Below are positions 10,255-18,300 of a stretch of 22,396 bases of DNA, piece after piece. Origin of the DNA: Branchiostoma floridae (taxonomy: Eukaryota > Chordata > Leptocardii > Amphioxiformes > Branchiostomatidae); NCBI RefSeq assembly GCF_000003815.2, contig NC_049996.1:17996976-18019371 (forward strand), written 5' to 3'. Position numbers and translations under genes: made by a program. A model generated the notes under the pieces. That model made no database searches and had not been told where the DNA came from. It worked only from the letters and a program-made list of their open reading frames with translations. Position 1 is the first letter of the stretch, and every line of letters starts with the position of its first letter.

Positions 10255-10849
10255 CTTCACTTGTCACTAGCTAAAACTGGCAAAAACAGGTCAAGTCAGT
10301 CTTCTTCCTCTCCTTGCAACTTAAAGTTAAACTGTATCATCTGCCTGAAAAAGGCCTTTTGAGACTGATGATGACACAAAATTCAGAGAATGCTGATTTT
10401 CATCTCTTTATCAAAAGTAAAATAATTGATCTTGTTCCATAAGTCAGATGTACTTTCTCCATACTAGCCATAGCAATGATTCACTAGCTGTGTACTGAAA
10501 GTATCAAGAGTAATGAGATACTATTTCACATAGATTAAACTTTCCTTAAACAGTCAATAACGTTTCTAATGTAATAAATTGCACCAAGAAATATATACAT
10601 ATAACCGATATGTTTTGATCGCGAGGAATATGTTACTCGAACTCGTAACGTGTACATCAAGTACATGTAAACATTATAGTGGGGTTTATACCTTGAAGAT
10701 GTCTAGGTTCATGTAATCGTAAATATCATGGGGTTTACACCAAAATTGGTAATGCCAAACAAGTATGATTCATTCCCCTAATATAATGTCAACATGAAAT
10801 ACTCCAAAAATTAGGCGATCGACGACAATACGTACACAATCACGAGTTT

Positions 10850-11200
10850 TCACAACTTTCCGCCATCTAAAAGTTTTAGAAAGGGGGAGGGGGGCGAACG
10901 ACGGACACTATATCGATGACATATTTCAGTCTTTCATGTGGAGTTGGGGCCCATTATATAGCTAGAAATCAGATAGCTGATTCATTTAAGACATAGACGT
11001 CACCTGAATATCACCACCCTAGACAAGAAGTTGTGCAAAACGTTAAAATCCGCTGTTGTTTTTGCTCTTCAGGTAGCAGATCTGGGACGGCCGAACGCGA
11101 ACTCTGTTGATGGTTGCTACGGAGATCACGTGACATCAAGCGGTGCTGTGATTGGCCTCTTGTTGTTAGGTCAAACAATGGCGCCAAATTTGAAACCTCG
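10850..11200 (-). promoter_or_regulatory. Possible promoter of the minus-strand NME8/9 gene
   Basis: Contains AGATGGCGG on the minus strand (about 10860-10868, YY1-like), a GC-box-like GGGGAGGGGGGCG (about 10884), CACGTG (11127-11132), GTGATTGGCC (inverted CCAAT, about 11148-11157) and GGCGCCAAAT (E2F-like, about 11180). The grouping of promoter-type motifs 0.9-1.2 kb 5' of the NME8/9 start is suggestive only. It could serve a gene on either strand. Confidence 0.3.
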
Positions 11201-11229
11201 ATGAGACCAGATGAGACCATATAGCATGT

Positions 11230-12310
11230 CCAGAACACAAGATATCGATAGAACCATGGAAAGCCGCAAGGTGGCCCAAAATCCATTCATTTCTCCATTT
11301 TGCCAACAACCTCCCACGAACATACTTAATATCATCAAGGAGGTTAAAAAAACCTCCTTGTGATATCATAAACCCCTCCACAACTCGTGTTGTTCACTGA
11401 GAAAGACAGACAGACACCAGCACTTAAATATACAACCTTCATGACTCACCTGGACTAAGATCCTCCCGTGACACAGTAAGCTTAAGCCTTCTCCACTTAG
11501 GTGGGTTCCGCTCTCTTCAGGCTAACTCCCAGTTAAGGTCTTTCCAGTAGTTGTCTCCAAGTTAGGTATGGTCTTCCCCCACTTTCTTTTTCCTCTGTTG
11601 AGTTAACGTTACCAGTGCAGCACTGTTTTAGTATCTTTCTAAGGAATTCTAAGGATGACAAGTCCTGTGTACTTAATATACTCCAGTTTCTGTGATGGAG
11701 GCGTTAAGAGATTTTGCTCACTTCTTTGATACACTTCTTCATTTGTGATTCTCTGTATGTTGTGTTGTATACTAAGTATCCTATCCGTGTTGGAATGCCT
11801 TCTTTTTATTCCTGCTGACTTTCCATGTCTCACTGGCAAAGAGAGCGTTAGGAAGTACTACTGATTGGAGTAGTTTCACTTTGAGTTTCCTGGATAGTGT
11901 CCCGCAGTTCCACACTGTGTTCATTCTTCTAAAAACTGGCAATGCTGAGTTGAGTCTTTGTCTGAATCTCCTTCAGCAGTGATAATGCTACACAGATATG
12001 TGTACTGAGTAACGGAATAAAGTCCTTAGCAAGGAAGTAGACACATTCTAGTGAACCTTCTAAAGGGCCATACAGTTGCTGAATACTGAGGTGTCTACAG
12101 ACATTGACTTATCCTGTTTCAAAGTCTGCAGCTATAAGGCGCCTCCAGTACCAAAGGAAGCCACTGCAGGGCCCGAACTTATGACACTTTTTCCTGACAA
12201 AGGGAGCTATCGGCCACTCAAAAATCGTATTCGTAGCTTGTCCATAACATGAGAAAAATTTTATGTTCAAGTACCTTGAAAAGCCACCAGGGGGACCAAA
12301 ATCTAAAGGA
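11230..12310. repeat. Three diverged copies of a dispersed GAAAGCCRC-GGNCC motif
   Basis: About 11241-11285 (ATAGAACCATGGAAAGCCGC, AAGGTGGCCCAAAATCC), 12143-12185 (CCAGTACCAAAGGAAGCCAC, TGCAGGGCCCGAACTTATG) and 12268-12305 (CAAGTACCTTGAAAAGCCAC, CAGGGGGACCAAAATCT) align base for base over about 40 bp. They flank the LINE fragment on both sides. Minus-strand readings of two of them share DFGPP-x-GF. Confidence 0.55.
11639..11972 (-). pseudogene. Decayed LINE: C-terminal part of a non-LTR reverse transcriptase
   Basis: Minus strand. The first frame (11972 to TAG at 11781-11779) reads RRFRQRLNSALPVFRRMNTV, then LSRKLKVKLLQSVVLPN and ASETWK. A second, shifted frame (to TAG at 11639) continues TDRILSIQHNIQRITNEEVY and QRSEQNLL. 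This is the order of blocks after the polymerase core of LINE reverse transcriptases: a helical R/L segment, LS-x-x-LK, the VLP...SETW block, then R-I-x-NEEVYQRS. A frameshift at about 11781-11839 and an immediate upstream stop show it is dead. The clade is not determined. Confidence 0.75.
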
Positions 12311-12768
12311 CAAGACCTGGACACATACTGAATTTCATAGCTTCTTGAGTTATGTTATTCAAGGACGAACATGCAAATAAACACTATCAAAAACATAACC
12401 ATCATGGAGAAGGAAACAAAGCCTGCAACAGTGGAACTGGACACGACGTTTATTTCAAGAGATTTGGAGATAATTACAAACTGCTGTCATGACACTTGTT
12501 TCTACTGTTATGGTATAGAATAATGTGTATCATGAGGAAGGTGTCAATCATGGGTTTGATTTCATCTTTACATCTGGACATTGTAAATCACTGTCGGGAC
12601 TTTCACAGTAATCCAGTCATTCCGTCTGTTTGCCAAAAACATGTCCACAGCACAAGCACAATAGAGCAACAGTATAGTATGATGCGTAAATGTTTCTGGT
12701 ATACTTGATCTGATAACAAGTTAGTCAGTTAAGTTGTGTGTGTGTGGGGGGGGGGGACACTTGATACA
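12311..12768. other. No gene seen
   Basis: AT-rich, no supported feature before the TG/G-run and gap. Confidence 0.6.
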
Positions 12769-12868
12769 NNNNNNNNNNNNNNNNNNNNNNNNNNNNNNNN
12801 NNNNNNNNNNNNNNNNNNNNNNNNNNNNNNNNNNNNNNNNNNNNNNNNNNNNNNNNNNNNNNNNNNNN
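12769..12868. other. Assembly gap (100 N, probably unknown size)
   Basis: Exactly 100 N, the usual placeholder length, after a (TG)n(G)n tract at 12735-12756. Confidence 1.
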
Positions 12869-12924
12869 TTCTCTACCACTGCGAAAACACAAACACAAAC
12901 AGGTGAACACACACGGTTAAACAA

Positions 12925-13130
12925 ACAGGTGAACACAGGGCTACAAATATTGGAAAAATAACAGTATTTTCTTCAACAAAATCACAGGTTAGACTTAGAG
13001 AAAATCTGTCAGTAACTTCTTTCTCTGTAGGTCTTTATTTACCATTGGGGAAACAAAAAAAGATAAAACAGGTGAACACAGGGCTACAAAATTATGGGAA
13101 ATAACAGTCTTTTCTTTATCAAAATCATGA
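12925..13130 (+). repeat. About 60-bp direct repeat, two copies 142 bp apart
   Basis: CAGGTGAACACAGGGCTACA followed by AAT...AATAACAGT-TTTTCTT-ATCAAAATCA occurs at about 12927 and 13069. CAGGTGAACACA also occurs at 12900 beside the gap, so an array may extend into the Ns. Confidence 0.85.
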
Positions 13131-13183
13131 CATTGCTGCTAGAGGAAGAGACTTTGGAAGTACATTGTTCTTTCCACACTCAC

Positions 13184-13248
13184 AGTGTACTTCATCCGCT
13201 CCCGCTATCTCCAGTCTACCCATCCCATTCTGAACCTCGTGGACCATC
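13184..13248 (-). CDS. Candidate coding exon of unknown gene
   Basis: Minus strand: a strong acceptor TTGTTTATTTCAG|G and a strong donor ACACT|GTGAGT enclose 65 nt with a single open frame reading (x)MVHEVQNGMGRLEIAGADEV-H. If the donor is not used, the frame continues to TGA at 13127-13125 with AATAAA at 13039-13034. The plus strand is also open after CACTCACAG (13186 on) as YFIRSRYLQSTHPILNLVDH with higher GC at third positions, so the strand is not certain. I do not recognise either product. Confidence 0.3.
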
Positions 13249-13639
13249 CTGAAATAAACAATAAATAGATCTTACTTAGAAGTACCACACTCAACAAACA
13301 ACTTCACTTACAAAACCCAAGTTTAACAAACTATAAAAAAGTTGTCTTTAATGATTGTCTTTTAAGATTCACTCAAACCCCCCAGTTTATACAAATTATA
13401 ATTAAGATAATATGTAGAATTTTTCTAAAAATCCGTTTGAACTTTGATCTTTTCTGTAGATAAACAAAACTGAATCAGCTTTGCATTTTTTACTTTAAAT
13501 TTCAGACAACTTCCACCTCATCCCATAACAAGTGGTGGTAACGGTCGCACCTGTTTTACAAGTATACGCGCGTGCGCGGTAACTCAGTCACACCTCAGGA
13601 CATCCCAACACGCGTACAGCTCTGTACCATCACTACCTA

Positions 13640-13745
13640 ACACACGTGTGTACTCATCTCTGTACCATCGGTACATATTAAACACACGTGTGTACTACTG
13701 GTAACTAACAAGCGTGTACAACGCTCTGTACCACACGTGTACCGT
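13640..13745. promoter_or_regulatory. E-box (CACGTG) cluster upstream of the candidate signal-anchor exon
   Basis: CACGTG occurs at 13643-13648, 13685-13690 and 13734-13739, within longer palindromes such as ACACACGTGTGT and next to TGTACC/GTAC repeats. The last lies 20 bp before the ATG at 13760. The preceding 80 bp is CpG-rich (CGCGCGTGCGCG at about 13567). The cluster is consistent with a promoter for the 13760 exon, but the repetitiveness may be the cause rather than function. Confidence 0.35.
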
Positions 13746-13759
13746 GGTACGTGCAGTAG

Positions 13760-13911
13760 ATGCCTGAGCGGCTGGCGGTGGGCGCGGCTGTGGGGCTGGT
13801 AGCGGTGCTGGTGGGCCTGTGGTTCGTCGGGAACACGCCGGGACAGCTGTGGGAGACCGGAGGGGGAGGGGCTGGTACCGCGCGGAGGCAAGGAGACGGG
13901 GGATCGGGAAG
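13760..13911 (+). CDS. NPEPPS: Candidate alternative first exon of NPEPPS encoding a signal anchor
   Basis: An open stretch of 50 codons plus 2 nt begins with ATG directly after an in-frame TAG and ends at a donor GAAG|GTAACG. The peptide starts MPERLAVGAAVGLVAV, continues LVGLWFVGN, and then turns Gly/Arg-rich. This is a charged residue, about 20 hydrophobic residues, then a polar stem, the layout of a type II signal anchor. A strong acceptor (pyrimidine-rich tract, then GTCCAG|G) lies at 15196/15197, one base before the NPEPPS ATG. Joining 152 nt to that G gives 153 nt, so 51 codons run in frame into MGQKKPF. Many M1 relatives are type II membrane proteins, and human NPEPPS also has an N-terminal extension before its internal Met. 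The Kozak context is weak (T at -3). It could instead be a short unrelated ORF (52 codons to a TAA at the donor). Confidence 0.42.
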
Positions 13912-14929
13912 GTAACGTATTACAGTTGCTAAGCTGCTGCTTATTCTACACTGCGTCGGAACATCGTACATCTCAAGTTTATCTGCAAACATCTCTTGTT
14001 CATGGGGCGACTTGGTTAGGCTTGTTTTCGCGTCCAATTTTGCTATTTTGGTATTTATGAAGGCCTGGCGACCGGTAGACAATGTGGAAATATCACAGTC
14101 GCAATCGACGTTAAACTAAATGCAATGCTCAATTGCCCATCGGTCGAGCGAAGTAAAGGAAACGTGTGGTAGAGGAAGAAAGTAGTGTAGTGAGAGCCAC
14201 TATCTTCGCCGGGCCGGGTCAGGTCCGGTTCCAAAATCTTTAGTTGTTCCATATGGCGGGAATTTTTTGGTCATTGCGATAGATTAAAGTGAGGTCAAAT
14301 GTTGATAGCACTTACTTGTTGGTCTGGTGGTACAAAGTTTCCATGGTTAGACGTGAAATTCTGTCCGAAAACAAGAAAAACGCCGAAATTTCAGTTCACT
14401 TCCGCCCTCCCACTGCTTGGACACGTCAGGACTAGGTCATAGGGTATAGGAATAGTTCATATGGTAAATGGGGAGTGATGTAAATTCAAAAGTTCCTATT
14501 TATAGTATATTTTATGAAATAGTTAAAAAATAATCCCAAATTTTATCAACAATAAAATGTATAACTACAAAGTATCCATTGTTGAAAGATCTGGGTACTT
14601 TTCAAACATTTTATATATTTACCAGTAAACCCCCCCGTTAAATAGGTAGTATAGCTATATCCAATGTTGGGCGACTTATCATTATTTTATTAGTGCCTAA
14701 AGAAAACTAGGCCATCTGATTAGTTTCACTCATAATAAGTACAATTCTATTGTCCTTTGAATATGTGTTTCGAATGGAAATATACAGGATAATTTTACAA
14801 TTCGTATCTTCTTTGCTAAATGCACTCTTTAGATGCATATATTTTAGGCACTACGCAATGTAACATTGGTCGTCTAATGACCTGTGCACGTTGCTGCTGT
14901 GTCATGCACATGGTTGTCCCAGGCTACGT
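13912..14929. other. Between candidate NPEPPS first exon and main exon 1
   Basis: Includes ATGGCGGGAA (14253-14262, E2F/YY1-like) and an ETS-like ACTTCCG near 14398, then AT-rich sequence. If the 13760 exon is real, all of this is intron. The 125-codon minus frame overlapping 13705-14082 looks like a shadow of the GC-rich exon. Confidence 0.5.
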
Positions 14930-15197
14930 CAGGATTCTCACCGGCTTAGGTAAAACCTACCTGAGACACCCGTCCCTTGCTTCCGCTCGCGCGCTAAGAC
15001 GTCTTACAAGACAGCCGGCACGTCCGTACTTCCGCGTGAGCCAGGCGCCGTTCTTGCTGCACCTTGACTTTGTCCCCAGTCGGCCCCTTGGCCCCTCCCA
15101 CTCCCAGCTCACAACAACAACCCATTGTCCACTTCCGTGCATCAGTAACGCTTTCATTTCCACATCTCCCGCCCGCTCTGACCCTCTGCCGTCCAGG
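14930..15197 (+). promoter_or_regulatory. GC-rich 5' flank / probable core promoter of the short NPEPPS transcript
   Basis: CpG density rises sharply here. ETS-like ACTTCCG motifs occur at about 15029 and 15131, and an NRF1-like GCGCGC at about 14990. There is no TATA box. The pyrimidine-rich 3' end (CCGCTCTGACCCTCTGCC) also makes a good 3' splice site, so part of this may be intron for a longer transcript. Confidence 0.4.
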
Positions 15198-15320
15198 ATG
15201 GGCCAGAAGAAGCCTTTCGAGCGCCTCCCGCAAGATGTCAACCCCACCAACTACGCCTTACGCCTGCAGCCGGACCTGGACAAGTTCACGTTCACGGGCA
15301 AGGAGGTCATCAGCGTTCAG
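15198..15320 (+). CDS. NPEPPS: NPEPPS exon 1 (codons 1-41)
   Basis: Encodes [10 protein letters not shown] through GKEVISVQ and ends in phase 0 at CAG|GTGAGA. The start codon lies in GC-rich sequence. An acceptor-like CCGTCCAG|G precedes the ATG by one base. The frame also stays open upstream to 14820, just after a TAA, but that extension has no family resemblance and is more likely 5' UTR or intron. The donor is the first of a 15-copy tandem donor array. Confidence 0.93.
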
Positions 15321-18300
15321 GTGAGACACACGCACACCTGCTGGGTCAGGTGAGACACATGCACACCTGCTGGGTCAGGTGAGACACATGCACACCTGCT
15401 GGGTCAGGTGAGACACACGCACACCTGTTGGGTCAGGTGAGACACATGCACGTTCTGGGCCGGTCAGGTGAGACACATGCACACCTGCTGGGTCAGGTGA
15501 GACACACGCACACCTGCTGGGTCAGGTGAGACACATGCACGTACTGGGCCGGTCAGGTGAGACACATGCACACCTGCTGGGTCAGGTGAGACACACGCAC
15601 ACCTGCTGGATCAGGTGAGACACACACACACCTGCTGGGTCAGGTGAGACACACGCACACCTGCTGGGTCAGGTGAGACACATGCACACCTGCTGGGTCA
15701 GGTGAGACACATGCACACCTGCTGGGTCAGGTTAGACACATGCACGTACTGGGCCAAGCTTGATCTCCCCCTTTTTATATCTTTCAATATCTCATTCTTC
15801 ATCTGTAAAGTAGATTTTTGCTTTGGTATTGTTATATTATTGATTTTTGTAATATAAACTGAAAGAATCTGTTATTATAAATCGTGCTATGCATTTGTGC
15901 AAGTTGTGGAGTCGTGTCCAAAACCTGGAAAGTGAAACTGAAACTATGAAACTGAAAGTGACTGTGAGATTGAAACTGCAACCAGGTCAATAAACTCATC
16001 ATTGATATTCAACATTGGTAAATCCCCAACAAAAAATTCCCTAACTGGGCCAGATGTTACATCACCGACAATACCCAAGCAAGCCCGCTGTAGGCCACAT
16101 GTCTGAAGACCGGGTTATAATAATAATTAGTTTAATGCAGAAAAAGGTATTTATGAGTTGTTACGGAGACTGGATGTGACCCCCACCGTTTGTGCTGTTT
16201 TGTACTGCAGGTGCAGAAGGCCACAGACAAGGTGGTGCTGAACAGTGTTGACATCACCATCGCTACGGCAACCTTCAGGGCAGAGAACGAAACTAAAGGT
16301 GAGGTCGGGGGTAGCGATTGGCATTGAACATCAGCATTCTGTCCTAATTTGTACTAGTACTGTACTGCCATTGAGAAGCCCTTTTGGCTCATCTGTCATC
16401 ATCCAGAGAAGGCATCTTTTGGGGGACTTCTCCCAGCCTTTGGGGTTTCTGAACAGGCATCTTTAGTTGTGTGAGCAATCAAAGCAAGGATCTTGTATCT
16501 AAACTTGTGTGAGCATCATAGCAAGGATCTTGTATCTAAAAATAAAAGTTCAATGGGCCAGTTTGACAGCTACAAGAAAAGGATTTGCCCGTCAATCTGC
16601 CAAATTGTTACAATTGTAAAACAATTCTTTCTCAATTATGTATAGAATCTTGCTGTGTCAAAATAGAAAGCCCAATAAAAACGACTAAAAAAACGTTAAA
16701 AACCAGCTGGAGCCTAACCTCTGCTTGGAGAGTAGTTTTATCAATGACTCGGCCTTTATTTGATGGAACTTGAGTTGTCAACCAGCGACATCCACTTCAA
16801 CAAGGAGAATGAGACGGTGACTCTGAGCTTTCCCTCCGACCTCCCCACCGGTAAGTGTGTAACCTCTGACCTCCCCACCGGTAAGTGTGTAACCTCTGAC
16901 CTCCCCACCGGTAAGTGTGTAACCTCCGACCTCCCCACTGGTAAGTGTGTAACCTCTGACCTCCCCACCAGTAAGTGTGTAACCTCTGACCTGCCCACCG
17001 GTAAGTGTGTAACCTCCGACCTCCCCACCGGTAAGTGTGTAACCTCTGACCTCCCCACCGGTACAGTAAGTGTGTAACCTCTGACCTCCCCACCAGTAAG
17101 TGTGTAACCTCTGACCTGCCCACCGGTAAGTGTGTAACCTCTGACCTCCCCACCGGTAAGCCCGTTAGTATTTCTCACTTGACATGATGTGTTTTGTGCA
17201 ACTGTAGTTGTTTCCCAGGTTTGTTTGAGTATGAATGATTCTGTAGTCTCAAATGTCTTCTCATGACCTAAATTAACTTTTCAGTACAAAGAATTAACTC
17301 ACCAACTTTACAACTATATGGCTGGAATGAAGACAAAGTGAGACATTAAACAAAGCTTTTCCAATAACAACTGTACAAGTCCTTTCCAAGACAAGAGCTT
17401 CAGAAACCAAAATCCTTTCTACCCCCAGGTGCCGGCGAGTTGACCTTGGAGTTTGAAGGTGAGCTGAATGACAAGATGAAGGGGTTCTACCGCAGCAAGT
17501 ACAGCTCTCCTGACGGACAGGACCGCTTCTGTGCTGTCACACAGTTCGAGGTCAGAGAGACAGTTTTTTACTCCACTGCATTTTTTACCTTTACAAATGT
17601 ATATAAAAATGGAATTGTAGTGCAACTTTGCCTCTTTCCCCTGGACTCAATTTTTTTTTTCCCTCCCCAGGCGACCGACGCGCGCCGTGCCTTCCCCTGC
17701 TGGGACGAACCTGCCCGGAAGGCGACCTTCGATGTGACCTTGGTGGTTCCCAAGGACAGGGTGGCACTGTCAAACATGGTGGGGAAATATCAAGTTTCAC
17801 ATTGGGATATTAGGATATTGATAAGTATTAATCACATTTATAATTTTAGAAGGATGTTCTGATGAAGAAAGGAGTTACTGAGTTATACTTGTTTGTTTAC
17901 TTCCTTATGAGACATTAATGTTTGTTTACTTGTTTATGACACATTGGTGTTTGTTTACTTGTTTGAGACATAAATGTTTGTTTACTTGTTTGAGACATTA
18001 ATGTTTGTTTACTTGTTTGAGACATTAATGTTTGTTTACTTGTTTGAGACACATCAAAGTTTCTTTACTTGAATGTTTATGACACATTAATGTTTGTTTA
18101 CTTGTTTATGACACATTGATGTTTGTTAACTTGTTTATGACACATTGATGTTTGTTTACTTGTTTATGACACATTGATGTTTGTTTACTTGTTTATGACA
18201 CATTGATGTTTGTTTACTTGTTTGAGACACATCAAAGTTCGTTTACTTGTTTATTACACATTAATGTTTGTTTACTTGTTTATTACACATTAATGTTTGT

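Noticed and set aside
13184-13248. Assignment of the minus candidate exon to tRNA methyltransferase TRMT1
   Set aside because: Only a loose resemblance (VQ-x-G...EV); the diagnostic FYNPVQ continuation is absent.
13637-14082. Minus-strand Pro/Arg/His-rich frames of 84 and 125 codons
   Set aside because: Antisense shadow of the GC-rich signal-anchor exon; low-complexity composition, no splice or family support.
14820-15197. In-frame N-terminal extension of 126 codons before the NPEPPS Met
   Set aside because: Open by chance in GC-rich sequence; no resemblance to NPEPPS N-termini, and it contains a strong 3' splice site just before the ATG.
15321-15755. CRISPR-like regular array
   Set aside because: Units are directly abutting with no unique spacers, and it lies in a eukaryotic intron starting at a splice donor.
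16756-17178. Minus-strand 118-140 codon frames made of [10 protein letters not shown]-type repeats
   Set aside because: They are the complement of the 30-bp donor array; any repeat with length divisible by 3 gives long open frames. No start context or homologue.
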